A stretch of DNA of 64,000 bases from Cyanoderma ruficeps (GCA_008694505.1 VZDJ01007755.1:11926596-11990595), one strand, 5' to 3'; shown: positions 1 to 12,534, counted from the stretch's first letter. Notes: a model not told the origin generated them from the sequence alone. Made by a program: numbers and translations.

Positions 1-1365
1 CACGGGAGGCTGTGAGGAAGCTGAGTGATTTTCCCCCATACAATATCCTTTCAAACAATTGGATTTCAGGTTGTCTAAGAGGATAAAACTGCATAGATCA
101 CCAGTTACAATAGTAAAATATTTAATTCCCTTTTAGGAGTTAATATTAAATAAATTATACATTCTAGAGCTGGAAGTCATCTTTCAAGAGAGTGAAAACA
201 TTGTGCTACACAGTTATTGTCAGCCAATATAAGCGAGTTCATGAGTGTTATTTGCATTAATGTAGTTGCATGGTGTATTACTGTGCTGTTGTGTTCTAAA
301 TCCTGAAAATGCAGAAGTGTAACTTTAAAGAGTTTGGAAGCTGGCTATTGTAATGATACTTTGGAGCAATATACAGGCTTTACAGAGACTTCAATTTCAT
401 TAGCACATTGCTGCAGTCTGTGCCAAACAGCTAAATAACATGCAGCAAATTACAATGGAAGTGAAGTTACGTGTGTATCATCTAGACCTCTACACATACT
501 GAGGGAAGTCAGTGGTTCACCCGTGATGCTGCTGCATGCAAGAATGTGGGATGGGGATTTGGCAACTGGTTTGACTTCCTAACCCAATCTGAGTTGTGCG
601 TTCCCCTTGGCACAGCCCTTTCCTTTCTGTTCCTCCACCTGCAACAGGAAAAGGTGGTAGTCCCTTGTAAATGCCTGAAGATCTACAAGGGAAAAATGGA
701 AGCTATCCTTCTGGTAAGCAGGTGTATCCATACCCACCTAAAATGATTACAGGATAGTTATTTATGGGAGCAGACACTTGAAACAATGGTAGGTAGCCCA
801 CACTTCAAACACAAGCACATGCAGAACGTGAATGTGAAGCTGTACGATCTTGAGAGGATAGCAAGTCTATGAACTCATCTACAGCTGGCTCTAAAGAAGC
901 TAAAGCTGCTTTGTCAGTTGTGTACACTCTATGTTATGGATCAGGGAGATGCTGTGTGAGTGAGCAGCCTCCCTTCTGTCATTGTGGCTGCACCGAGCCC
1001 TGGCACTACAGAAATACCCCACTGCACTGCCAGGTTCTCCTTGCAGAGTGAACAACACTGGGATCACACAAAAGCAACTGCACAGAAAGGAACACAGGGA
1101 CAAAGGCTGCCTGAATAGGAAGGATGCAGAATGGCACAAAATGAGTCAGAAGGGACAAATTGTAATGACAAGTCAGAAAGGATGTTAGAAATGGGGGAAG
1201 GCCAAAGGAAGGTCTGCAAAAAAAGAGGTGACACAAAGATTAACGCATTCAGTGATTTCCAGTCACCATTAGAGTGGCACCCAGAAAATTAGCATGCTCC
1301 ATTTTAACAGGTGTGTAGAAAAGTCCAAAATCAAGGACAGAAAACCTTTTAGGCATTTAAGGAAT
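1..1365. other. Unique non-coding DNA, no gene seen
   Basis: I see no exon, RNA gene or recognisable repeat here. The short open frames of 60-79 codons around 546-1236 overlap one another on both strands and have no domain, so I treat them as chance. The part from about 200 to 480 carries an ATTTGCAT octamer (around 251) and several ATTA/TAAT cores, a texture I associate with conserved regulatory DNA. That is an impression only. The region ends where LINE-like sequence begins. Confidence 0.5.
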
Positions 1366-3206
1366 GTGGATTCATTGAAGTCAGCCAGGCCCACTGAGCT
1401 TTACGCTGGCAAGTTTAAAGCACTGTAGTGGTCTTAAAAGCACTAACAATAATCTTTGACAGCTGCTAGAAGAAAAATCTCAGTGGATAAATGTAGTACC
1501 TGTCATTAAAAAGGCAAAACTTAAGAAAATGGTGACTTTCAGAGGAGTCAAGCTACGACTGTCACTAAGAAACATTTTAAAGCAAGTACAGTTTGTTCCT
1601 AAATATGCAAAATACAGTGAGGCAACAAAGACTTTTGACAAATAAATCCCATTAAATAGATCTAAGCCTTTCTTTAGGACAAAGAGCCTAGACCATAGGC
1701 ACCTACCCCTATTGCTGATGGTGACATGATGTCTCTGAGAGACATGCAGGAGGGTTCCATGCTTCCCCCTTCTGTTTTGAGAAGTTTTTACCCACAAAAC
1801 ACTTAATGCCAGCACATGTTCATCCCTTTCTGTGGTGCTGGATTTACAGGACAAGTGCTACAAAGATCCTGCATACTGTTGAATCCCTCCCTACTCTTGG
1901 ACTGTGTTTGGGGGAAGGTGGCCAGTTAAAACCCTGCTGTGTATTGTTAGGAGAAGATAATCTGCTGCCTGCATAGGTAAGGCAGATTCCTGGCAGTTGG
2001 ATATTGGAGACAATCTAATTGCAAGGGTAGTTGCACAATCTGACTGCAAGGATACTGCAAGGAAAAACTGTACACTGGGCATCCCTGACCTAGCTGCTGG
2101 CATATGGCAAGCATCAGATGTGAATAAGGCTTTTTAAAAGCTCTTGATGTAGTCCTGCATGACGTTGTTACATGCTGAAGAAAAAAAAAAAGAAAAAAAA
2201 AGAAAAAAAAAGAAGAAAATAGGCCAGGCTAAAATCACTCTGCAGTCTGGTAGGTGCATGAGTGTTTGAAATACCACTTGTTCAGAGTAATTATCAATGA
2301 TTCACTGTCAAACGAGGGGAAGTAACACTGTAAGTGAGGTCCCACAAGGGTCTGTCTGGGGTCAGTTTTACTCAGTGCCTTCATTAATGACTTGGATGGG
2401 AGTAATGATTTGTATAGAGGGTAAAATTTGTAGATGACATTGAGATGGAAGGCTTTGTGAGCACTTTGGCGAACAGGATTAGAATTTAAAACAATCTGCT
2501 GCACTGGTGAAATGCTCTGAAATCAATAAGATCAAATTCAATAAAGAATGCGAAGGACTTCTCTTAGAGGGGAGAAGTCAAAATGCAGAGGTGTGAAATG
2601 GAGACTAGCTGGCCAGGCAGTGGTACTGGAGGCAAGGCTCTGGGTCCTGCAGTCAGTCATGAACTGGGGATGAGTCAACAGCATAATGCTGCTGGAAAAA
2701 CATTCGCCCCCATAATGACTTCACTGTCCCATGAGCTAAATAAATGTAATTTGGTGAATAGAAGGATAATTACTCTGTGCTACTAAGCACTAATTCAGGT
2801 TGTGTGCCCAGTTTGGAATACTGTAAGAAAAAAATATAAACCAAAATTAACTAGAGAAGAGGAAGAGGAGTGATTATATTTAATTAATCTAGAAAAAAAG
2901 GAAAATAAGAGATGACCCAGTAGCATTCTTCACCTGTGTAAAAGATTCACAGAGAAAAATCAAGTTGTCTCCATGCCAACAAAAAGATGAGAATTGATTT
3001 GCAGTGAGAAAGATGTATGTTAGATCATCGTTTTCTCAGCATATCTCAGGATTTGAAGAGGTTTCTTAAAAGAATTCCCATTGTCAAAGTTTTAGAAGAA
3101 CAAGACAGGCAAACTTCATTCATGAATGTGCTACAGAATTGATTCTTCCTCAATGGAGATAGGACATTTATGCTTCTTCCAACCTTATGTATCTGTGATT
3201 TTCATC
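1366..3206 (+). repeat. Ancient CR1/L3-type LINE, ORF2 RT region to 3' end, heavily decayed
   Basis: Pieces of a non-LTR reverse transcriptase appear in the right order on the + strand. Around 1370-1530 is the segment before the RT palm, ending in a relic of the ANV.PI.KKG motif. Around 2125-2165 a frame reads F-L-K-A-L-D-V-V-L-H-D, matching the DFSKAFDTV.HD motif of CR1. Around 2330-2360 the bases encode a relic of VPQGSVLGP and about 2390 the following N-D-L-D. At 2434-2445 the catalytic YADD box survives as V-D-D. A relic of K-F-N..KC follows near 2530, and about 2790-2820 matches the segment HLEY.VQFW. Near 3175-3203 the sequence ends with a CR1-like tail (TTCCAACCTTATGTATCTG). Frameshifts and stops are frequent, so no protein can be made. 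An A-rich block at 2179-2219 interrupts it. The 5' limit is uncertain; it could be two neighbouring fragments rather than one copy. Confidence 0.66.
2179..2219. repeat. A-rich tract (A9-12 blocks split by G)
   Basis: Runs of A of nine or more bases are separated by single G residues, giving an (A9G)n-like tract inside the old LINE. It may be the tail of a small retroinsertion, or slippage growth in decayed LINE sequence. Confidence 0.8.
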
Positions 3207-3652
3207 TAGCACCTTCAGTCACTAGAGACAACATAATTCTTAATTGTCTAATGCTGCAATTAGATATTAAAGGGTGTAGTCTATACAAAAAAGTGTGAAT
3301 CAATTAAATTCTGAACTCCTGCATGATGGTGTACAGAACCAGAAACCTGATATACCATATTTTCTTATGGCATGGCTCCTTCGACTAAAGGGCTCAGTCC
3401 TAAGAATCCTAAAAAGTCTTTGCACAATTATCTTACCTTTACTCTGGGGGGGGGAAAAAAAAAAGCTCCTCACATCGGTATAAAATTGAAGGCTTGAGCT
3501 TCTTTGTGAATTACAGATGTGCACAGCACAGAAACCTTTATCAGTCTGGCCATGTGTGCCATTGGCTTTTTTTCACTGCTGTGTGTGGACTGGGTCTGCC
3601 TAAAGCTAAACCTCGATCCGACTGCCCATGCGACAGGGAGCGCTGTGAGCAG
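3207..3652. other. Non-coding spacer with a G9A10 homopolymer pair
   Basis: No gene or known repeat is visible. At 3446-3464 nine G are followed directly by ten A, a slippage-prone junction. The stretch leads into the minisatellite that follows. Confidence 0.5.
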
Positions 3653-3903
3653 CTGTGTGTGCGGGGTGTGTGCGGTGTGTGTGATGTGTGTGCGGGGTGT
3701 GTGCGGGGTGTGCGGTATGTGTCCTGTGTGTGCGGTATGTGTCCTGTGTGTGCGGTGTGTGCGGTGCGTGTGCGGTGTGTGTCCTGTGTGTCCTGTGTGC
3801 GGTGTGTGTTCGGTGTGTGCGGTATGTGTCCTGTGTGTGCGGTGTGTGTGCGGTGTGTGTCCTGTGTGTCCTGTGTGTGCGGTGTGTGTGCGGTGTGTGC
3901 CGG
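3653..3903. repeat. G/T-rich minisatellite of TGTGTGCGG and TGTGTGTCC units
   Basis: About 250 bp are built from short mixed units such as TGTGTGCGG, TGTGTGTCC and TGCGGTATGTGTCC, joined by TGTG steps. There is a higher-order pattern: a cassette of CGGTATGTG, TCCTGTGTG and CGGTGTGTG recurs at roughly 40-90 bp intervals. The + strand is almost free of A, and most C are in CpG or CC. Because unit lengths are often not multiples of three, all six frames stay open and give Cys/Val-rich (+) or His/Thr-rich (-) pseudo-proteins. These are artefacts of the repeat. Confidence 0.9.
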
Positions 3904-4010
3904 CTGCTGCCGCCCCGCGCACCGGGGCAGCCCGCGGGGTGCGTGGGCAGCTCGCCCCGGTGTGCCCTGCTCCGCTCGGGCTGCAGCAGCTGGGGAGCTG
4001 ACCTGCAGCC
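3898..4010. other. CpG-rich GC patch next to the minisatellite
   Basis: Just after the minisatellite is about 110 bp with many CpG (for example CCGCCCCGCGCACCGGGG and CTCGCCCCGG), far richer than the AT-leaning surroundings. It is too short for a classical CpG island. It could be an unexpanded edge of the repeat, or a small CpG island of an unseen transcript. No TATA box or start codon with a credible reading frame goes with it. Confidence 0.45.
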
Positions 4011-5260
4011 TCTCTGGAGTAGTGTTTTGCAGCTCTGATAATAGCATCATGAAAGGACCCAATTTATTTTTGCTGTGTACACTCTGTTCTAGCATTTTGC
4101 CTCCTCTTCTATTCCCAGAATCCTTGATTTGAGAGTACAGGAAATGCTGTAAAACCAAACAAGATGTCATGAAATGCTGCTTATTCATTTACTGGTTGGT
4201 TTCTCTTTTTTTCCTATTTTCCGCTCTTTGGGCTTTTGGGACCAGGTGAGTGTACCAAGAGACATTTAGTGTCTCTGGGGACTGCTGCAGAGATTTGAGA
4301 TTCCCAGTTGGTTATGTAGAATATTGGGGTAGGAACAAGTCTGTCAGGTCTACAGCAAAAAGCTTTCTTCTTACCCTAAGTTTAATTTTTATCCTTCATC
4401 CCTGAGTGTAAGTAAAGGAAACGAGACAAAGGCTTTAATTTTGGGACAGAACCTGAGAGCTGCAAGATCAATTCTCCTTACAGGCAGTCTGGGCCTTGGC
4501 TAGGTGCCTGGCTGAGGGGTCACTCTAGGATTAGGGTTAGGGGTTCAGTCAGGGAAAAACACGGAGTTACCTCCTGCTGTAGGGGAAGCTGGTCAGAGGC
4601 TGTGCCAGTTTGAGCTGGAATTCGGGTTAGAGCAAGAGGAGAAGAGGAGGAGCAGAGAGATAGTAGATGTGGGGCTGGCAGGCAGCTACCAAAGGAAGGT
4701 GAGGGCTGCAAAAAGAATTCTTCCCTGAGGGATTTATTGTCTGGGGCACAGCTAATCTTGACCCTGAGGTGCTCTGGGAGGGCTGTGGCTGGCCTTTGGG
4801 ACAGGAGGTGTAGTAGAACCCAGCCCCTTTGGACAAAGGTGACTGGGGAAAAGTAGTAATTTGAGGGTGGCTGGAAAGACCCCAGAGCTCAAGCTTGAGT
4901 TTCTCCTGGCCTTGTGGAGCAGGGTTGAGATTGAGTTAAAGTGGCCATTAGGGCTTTTTGAAGGAAGAACAAGTAGTCCCTTCTGAGCAGAATCCTGTGG
5001 TTAGCTCCACAGGGTAATCTGCAGAAACTTGGTCTGCTCTACATCCTTTCTGTAACCCTGACTACAGAAGCTGGCAGAGTGAGCTGTGAGGATATGAGAA
5101 AGAAGACAAACAAGGTGCTGGCCCTTTTCAAGCCCAGATCTCATCATGGCTTCCACTCCTCATACCCCCACAGCAAGCCACCCTAATCCATTCTGTAGCC
5201 TGAGGGTGGTACCTTGGGGCTGCCTTCAGCCCTGCCTCTGCCTCTTCAGTGTCCCTCTTG
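4011..5260. other. Non-coding DNA, no gene seen; two telomere-like hexamers
   Basis: There is no recognisable exon or transposon. The sequence from about 4480 to 5100 is purine-rich on the + strand. TTAGGGTTAGGGG at 4531-4543 is only two vertebrate telomere hexamers and may be chance. Confidence 0.45.
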
Positions 5261-5320
5261 CCTTCCTTCACCTTCCTTCACCTTCCTTCACCTTCCTTCA
5301 CCTTCCTTCACCTTCCTTCG
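5261..5320. repeat. Tandem repeat, six copies of a 10-mer
   Basis: Six head-to-tail copies of CCTTCCTTCA fill these 60 bases; the last ends in G instead of A. The 10-base period shifts the frame at each copy, so the Pro/Ser/Phe/Leu-rich open frames crossing it are repeat artefacts. The near-perfect identity suggests recent expansion. Confidence 0.95.
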
Positions 5321-8300
5321 TCTTCTTTCTCACTGTAGTCTCAAAAGTCAAGTCTGGCTAAGTGCTGGTGGTAAGTGCTGGTCTAGATGTGCTTATCCAG
5401 TCTTCTGATAACCCTCCCAGCTCTTATGTCCACTACAATCACACAGTACATAAGAGAGGAGTCATCTGATCTTGAGCTCTGTTAAAAAAAAGAGAACAGC
5501 AGCAAGGTGTGGGTGTTTAGCAGCAACAACTATTTGGCTTTGGAGAGCAGTTGGCTCAGTCACTGAACAAAGCGGATTTAATTTTATGAAGAGATTGCTT
5601 TTGATGGAGACACAACTGTTCACTGGGGGAAAGACTGGATAGTTACATCTGCTCTGAGAAGTGGTTAGAGTATTCCCCATCCAATGCTAGTGCTAGGTCT
5701 GCATTATTGGTAGGTAGTGGAAAGAAGGCTCTATTTTCTCTATTTTCTCTAACAAATTGCATTAAGATTACAACAGACTGGGGTAAACATTCAGTATCTC
5801 ACAAAGCTAAGGTCAGCTGAAGTGCAGAGTATTTCATGTTTTCTCTTGTGAGAACAGAGACAGAAACAGAAAAGTGGAGCTCCAGGGGTTGAGTACCATT
5901 AATGTCTGGCAGCAGAAGGAACAAGCTGGTTAACAAGGAGGTTAACACCTAATCACACAGGAGCTGGTTAGTTTCATTACCCCAGAGAATATTCCCCCCG
6001 GCCTCTACAGCTTTGGCTGAGAGCAGCAATCTCCTCCTCCATGAGGGACACTGAGCCCACACCTCTTGCTACAGAAGATCAAAGAAGAGAACTGGTCTCT
6101 GGGTGCATCTCAAAAAGCAACTTTTTCATGGATAATATTGTTGACTTTAGTCATAACACAGGCAATAGAGACTCCATCATCTTGCTGTTCATGGAGGAAA
6201 AGTATTAGGATTCCCTCACTTCCCTGATTTATGGAGGAAATGGGAAAACCTTCTTTTATTAAAACAGAACAAGTATTTCTCCAAAATAAAGAACTGTAGA
6301 ACTTCACTCAGCCAAGCATTTGCCAAGTTACAAGAACACAAAGAAGTAGGAATAGACTATAAGTCAAATAAATTATTTTTTATATCTCTTCTGTAGCTAT
6401 ATCTGTGCCTTCCATCTGCAAGACTCTCCTGTTCAGCTATTCATTTTGCAGAACAGATACATTTGAAAAGCTGTCTAAATTGAAAAATCTTAGACTTCTG
6501 TTTAAAATTTTTATAAAATCCCTACATTTGAATTATCCAGCAACCAGATCAAATATTTAAAGTGCATTTGTTTTGTTGAATTCTATACCAGTCCAGTAAG
6601 AAATTATGGTGAATATAATCCTTTTTCTTTTGTTCTATGGGAAGAATTCCCCGCCCCCCCCAAGACAGATTTTGCTTAGATTGTAATTTGGGCCAGAAAT
6701 TTGTGTAAGATTCAACTACCAGTAATAGACCATTTTTCTGATAATTGAACAGAAATGACAAAGCACAAAACCAAGTCAAGTAATAATTATACTTTATTGA
6801 ATAAGTGCAAATGAATTAAATAGAATATTTGATAGTAGGAGAGAAGGATGAGAAGAAAATACACAAAATGTTTCTTCCTTGATAGCAGCACTTTGACCTT
6901 TTTGTGTCTTCTGGCAAGCAGAGAGAAGATCTGTATCTGATAGAAGAGAGGTTCCTGTGTTCTTTTCTCCCTCTCTCTCCTTTTTATTTTTTACACATCA
7001 ACGTATTTATTTCTATTATTTTTTTTAATTTCTTTCTTTTCAAATTACATTTTTCTTTTCAGTGTAACCACATCTGAAATTTTGGACTTTCACCCAATGC
7101 ACTCCCATTGAAATGTGTCACCTTGAAGCTCTTCATCCACTTTCAACTCCCAACTCTTCCTTGCTAGATCCAATTTCTAGACCCCTCTAGGGATTCCAAG
7201 ACCCCTCTATTCTTTCTTGCAGTTCTTGCAGAGTTCATTAATGTAAAAGCAGGGAGATATATATACCTGACTAGATTGCATCCAAAGCCAGCTTCTCTCT
7301 GGAATGACAATAGCCATGTTTATGGGGTGCTGGGGTCAAGCAAACTTTGCTAGAATCTTGCTGCATCTTCTGCAGCCACACAAGTGTTCATGCCTTGAAC
7401 TACCAGCTGCTGCCAGGCTCACTGGCTCTGCTGGAGAGCCATGCAACGATGCTTATCCTTGTTCTAGAGCGGAGCTGGCTTCTTTCATTTGCTATGGCAT
7501 GATTATGGAAATAGGAGAAATGAGGGAGGTGTTCCCTTGAGAGCTGAGTTGGACCTGCTATTATGAAGGTTAGCCTGGAAGCAGCAGTATTATCTCCATT
7601 GTTATCAGCCAAAGATGGGGTAGGATTCTTCTGTTTTCTGAAGTTTCCGAACACCAGAGTGATGAGGACTTGGCAGTACATGTGTAGATGTGAAAGGTTT
7701 AGGTAAAGTATCAATAGTTTCTAGATAGTTAAAAGTCTTACCCTGTGGTATCTGTGTACCCAGATCTCATCTGAGTGTTTATGCATCAGTGAGATCATTT
7801 ACAGGAAAATATTCCTTGGGATTGTCCTAGCACCTGTTCTGGCCTTGTAATGGTGTTAGAAGCAGGTCCCAAAGTACATTCAGAAAATAATGTCAGAAAA
7901 AAACTTGGAAAATAGCAATAATAGAAAGAAAAAGCTGTCCACCAACATGCATATTTCAGAAACAATGAAAAATACACTTTATTTTGCCCTCAAGTAGTCA
8001 CAGAACACTAAACCATAGTTGTTCTGTGAATTGTTTACAGTGAGAAGTGGAGAGAAATAAAGGGAAAAACCCGTTAAGTGGTAAGTGAATGTGTAGTTGT
8101 GACTAAACTGTGCTGACCATCTTCTTGCTAAATCAGGATTCGTGTCCCTGAACAGTTTTGGGACAGATTAAATGGTGAGGCTGCGTACTACAGGGACTGT
8201 TGTCTCTTGTGTGGAGAAGACACCATACAACAGGAGAAAGATATCTTCAGATGCTGATATAATCATGTGTGCCCTACCTCCAGATGTGTTGATTCCCTAA

Positions 8301-9366
8301 GTCATGAGTTCAAATGTGACTGGTAACAAGTTTTGTAGCTGTGTCATGATCTGTGGTGTGTCAGCTAGGAGACACTGTCACCAATGAAAATTCTGCTGTT
8401 ACTAGTCCCAGTGATGATATGGAAGTAAATCCCAGGGTTTTAGCTGCTGTTGAAGCCTGTTTGATAAAAGTTATAAAACACCCCTGATATTTTCACATCT
8501 CATGGAGACATAGTGCTTGAGATACCAGAACTGTGGTACATAGTTTTGCCTCTCCTGAAAGAGTGTTGTTACCACCAGCAGTGGCAGTATGTTATTTACA
8601 AAGCCCTGCTTATTTGTGAACTCCTGTATTATTCACAGATCCACGGCAGCCCTAGTCCAGTGGCAGTGAGTCATAGAGGACACACATTTTGTGTTTCACA
8701 GTGAAAGCATGGACAACCTGGAGCTGGGCAGCTTCTGTGGTCCATCAGCTGAACTGCTTGGAAGGAGGGAGATTATACAAAACAGGGTAAGACTTCCCAG
8801 TTCATCAGTTTAATAGTAAAGCAGATGGATTTTAAAGACTTGAGGACTAATTGTCTTAAGTTTTGATTCCCAGAGAAATCATGTGAGGCCCTAGGTACTT
8901 TGCAACTGGGAATTGAAGTGCCACAGCTGGAGGATGAAAGGCGCTGAAGGAGGACAACTCACTGATGGCTTCAGAAGTTTGGGAGGGATAACTTTGCACA
9001 GACTGCATGCCAGATCAGGTATTTACTGTCCTCTTAAGCACTGGAACTGGATGAGGAATAACTTAGAGAAGCAGTATAAAGTGTCATCAGTGTGAATCAT
9101 GTGTTGGGTGTTCCAGCTAACTGGGCAAAAATGTAATTTCCTTCCTTGATACCGATCAGCTTTCTTTTCTCATGTGCTGTAGTGGCCCAATATTAATAAC
9201 ACAGCACCAGAGCCTTACGAGACAGGAAAAAGATTGAGTAACCTTAACAAATGAGTACACAACCCACCAGAAATCACAACAGAATTTGGGCATAGTAATT
9301 TCAATGCTCCAGTGTGATAAAATAAGCTGAGACTTTGTGTCAGCTGGTCAACTGTCATAAATTTTT
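5321..9366. other. Non-coding DNA, no gene seen
   Basis: About 4 kb of unique-looking, AT-leaning sequence. It contains short homopolymers (a C-run near 6654-6661 and T-runs near 7018-7026) but no exon with splice sites that I trust and no transposon I recognise. Open frames are all below about 105 codons and lack domains. Confidence 0.45.
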
Positions 9367-9425
9367 AATATATATATATATATAAATATATCTTTGTTTT
9401 TTTTTTTTATACCGCCAATTTGAAN
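9367..9425. repeat. (TA)n microsatellite, T12 run and an unresolved base
   Basis: TA dinucleotides run from 9368 to about 9390, followed by T12 at 9397-9408. An N stands at 9425. The N next to low-complexity sequence is most likely an assembly or consensus ambiguity. Confidence 0.85.
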
Positions 9426-12400
9426 AATGTGATATATTTTATGTAATATCCTTATATATTTATTATAATTATTTCAGCCTCATTTAGCCTTTTCACTGTT
9501 ACCACTGCTAGAACCCTAGGGATAATAGTATCTTAAGAAAACAAGTAAACTTCTCCATGTTTGACAAACTGAGATGTCTGTTGAAATAAGAGTCCTTTTC
9601 AAATCAATCACATCTCTAAACAGGAGGTGGTGGCTGATAACATGCTTACAAAAAGCCTTTTTAAGTTGCCTGGCAGATCTAGCCCAAACTCATTCAAATA
9701 GAAGAAAACAAATGGGCTGCAAAGAAAACCCACTCAAAAAATTTCCCAGCAGGAACTTTGGTTACTACCCAGTGTGAGTTACAAATTAGGTAATAGGAAA
9801 AGCAAAGAAATGACAGGCTTTAATAATGTTAGGCTTAAGTTAGTATTAGTCCACTTCTTACTGGAATCACGAAACCTTAGCACAGCTTACTTGGATAAGC
9901 TGAGCTATGTGGGAACATAGATTTCAGAATGTTAAGTCACGTTGTTCTGTGATCTCTCTCTAAAAAATTATAAGCCTTAGAGTCTTCATCAGGCTGACAA
10001 AGGTAATGTACTGTTTAAAGGACCAGAACTCAAATAGACTAACAAAACTGATTTAAAGACTGACCTGCTTAAATATGAATGCTAATTCTTGAGTATAGGT
10101 AAATTGCATTTAGTATTTGTGCATACCCTTCCTTAAAAAGCATACCCTTCCTTACCACCTCCAGAGCTTTTATAATTAAATAAACACTGCTGACTTAAAT
10201 CATGAATATCCAAGAGTGACAGACTTGGCAGGAAACACAGACCTCACAGAAAGCTATGAGAATCTTCTTGTGCATGCACAGCTTTTCAGGGATTTGTCCA
10301 GTTTATGCATTAATGCACTGTATCATTTTGGTCATGCTTGCTTGCTCCTACACACCTCCTCCTCTAAATGAAGACAGTGTGCTTATGCTGCTGCATCTTT
10401 CAGAGACTGCAGGATTTGCAGGCAGAACTGAGCCATGCTCTCTTTGCAGATGACTCTCTTCACCTGGACACCACTACTTTTGTGCTGAAGTTGCCCCCTG
10501 GGAACAGAGCTAGCAAAGGGGCTCCTCAGACTCACCCAGGCAGAGGCATCTGCATGCAGCTGGTTTGAAACTGGGCTGTGCTAACCTTGGAGATTTTACA
10601 CCAAAACAGATTGAGCAGTGCTCACTTATTTGACTACATCTGGTGGTGAGTTGGATGGGACACTTGTGCCAGTGGGTGGCTACATGTAGGGAGCCACAGT
10701 AGTATCTTCACGTGACAAAGCTGGGGCCAGAAGAGTGCCACTGCTGGTGCTCTCAGCCTAGGGGTAGTGACATTGTGTCTATGCACTCACCTACCATGTA
10801 AAAGCACATGCTTAAATCAATGTTGGTTCGCTCTTCTTCAGTGTTCTGAGCCTTCCTATTCCTAAAGGAATTCCTTCCTAAAGCTATTCCTTTAAACAAC
10901 TGTAAATGTACTAAACAGCTGGCAAAAGGTTTGTGCTACATTCACCATATTAACCACTTTTAAACTGTTTCCTTTAAAGTAAAGCAGCAGCTATTATATT
11001 GCCTTGATTTAAGGCAGCAAAATCGAGGCCTTGGGTAAATAAGGGAGTTTTGGTACTTCCAGTAATAGGCAGCAATATGTGGTGGTTTGCTGTGTTGGCA
11101 TTATTGCACGAATATATACGTATGATCATGTCACCTAAGTGACATGGACACAACAATATGGAGGTAAGTAACTTTAGCCATGCACTTTGGGTTTTTAGCA
11201 GAACAGCTCAGATAATGCCAGCAGAGAGATGGATCCTCCATTCTTCCTCCATGTGACCTGCTTTTCTATCCCAAAACAGCCTCATTGGGCAATACTGGAC
11301 ATGCTTTTAAATACTCTGGAGTGATTAATCCCACCAAATGTTGACTGTCTGGCACTTCAACCCAATAAAGATTTTTGCACAGGGTTGCCATTTTAATAGA
11401 GAACAAAATGTAGTTGTCAACCATCTACCGAGATATAGGGAGAAATAACAAAACCATTATTCACTTCATTCACACAGAGGAATGTTTAGGAGCTCCCCCA
11501 AAGTAATCTGATTGTTCCTTTGTACCCTTTTTCCCTGCAGTTTGATCCGTCTGTCTTTTCAGGCTGGAATAGATTTGCTGTCCTAGATAAATACCTCTGC
11601 CCCATGTGTTCCTAATATACAAGTTCAGTACAGTACAAACCCTGTCTTTGTGCAGTCCTGACACCTATATAGAGGATATCTTTCCTAATGAATGTCTTTT
11701 TCTAATGTAGTTGTCTCTACAATATTGTGCTTTATGATGATAATAAAAGTGATTAGATGGCCTCAAGCTTCATGGGCAACTATCTGACAAGGAAAAATTT
11801 TGGAATCAAAAAACTCCACAGATTAGTTTCACACTCAGGGTTTCTACACATGAGAGGCTTTCCATTGAAATGAGATGCTTCTGCTTAACTGCTTCACATT
11901 ATCTGCTCTGGAATAAGTAGAGATAAAGAAGCACTGGACTTTTATCTTGCTGTAAGTCATTGTTTTGTTGTGGTGGTGATTTCTTTCCAAGTACTCCCTC
12001 AGTGCTGTGAGCTAGAATTTCATGTTCCTTGGGACTGATGGGGGACACAGGGCATTTTGGGATTATGTCACTGGCATTAGAAGCATATTTTGTTATTGAT
12101 CACTGTAAATATAAATTTTCTGTATCCTCAAAAGCAAGTGTAAAAGTACCGTGATTTGTCTCTTGTCACAAGAGCTCATTGCTGTCTGTGGATTTGTGTC
12201 TCAGGACAAAAAACGGATTGATGTGGATAGATACAGGACATAATTCTCCCAGGTACCCTGTTTCTGAGCAGCAGCATCTTCCAGTTTATCTGCACAGGAG
12301 CTTGCCAAATCAAAGCTCTGGAAGGAGCCTCAGAGTTCATTTGAGTTATTTCACTACCCCCTAAAACTGTCCTATTTTAGTCTTGACTCAAGCCTTCTAG

Positions 12401-12534
12401 AAACCCGCACTAGGAAAATTCCGCAGCAGCAGAGTAAGAAAGCAAAAAGTAAGAACTGTCACTTATCTCTGAAGAACTTCATATTGGGTATGGCTCTTTC
12501 CAAGACCAGGGAATGCAAGAATAGAAGTACTTCT
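9426..12534. other. Non-coding DNA, no gene seen
   Basis: Unique-looking sequence. A 19-base direct repeat beginning GCATACCCTTCC stands at 10121-10139 and 10140-10158 (the second copy diverges at its end). No coding exon, RNA gene or clear transposon is visible. The overlapping open frames at 10256-10568 have no recognisable domain. Confidence 0.45.

Noticed and set aside
3653..3903. Regular repeat considered as a CRISPR array
   Set aside because: The units are short, contiguous and without unique spacers, and the DNA is vertebrate.
3470..4188. Long overlapping open frames giving Cys/Val-rich (+) and His/Thr-rich (-) proteins
   Set aside because: They are produced by the TGTGTGCGG/TGTGTGTCC minisatellite, are open in several frames at once, and have no domain or promoter.
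4531..4543. TTAGGGTTAGGGG as an interstitial telomere site
   Set aside because: Only two hexamers, without a flanking array; it may be chance.
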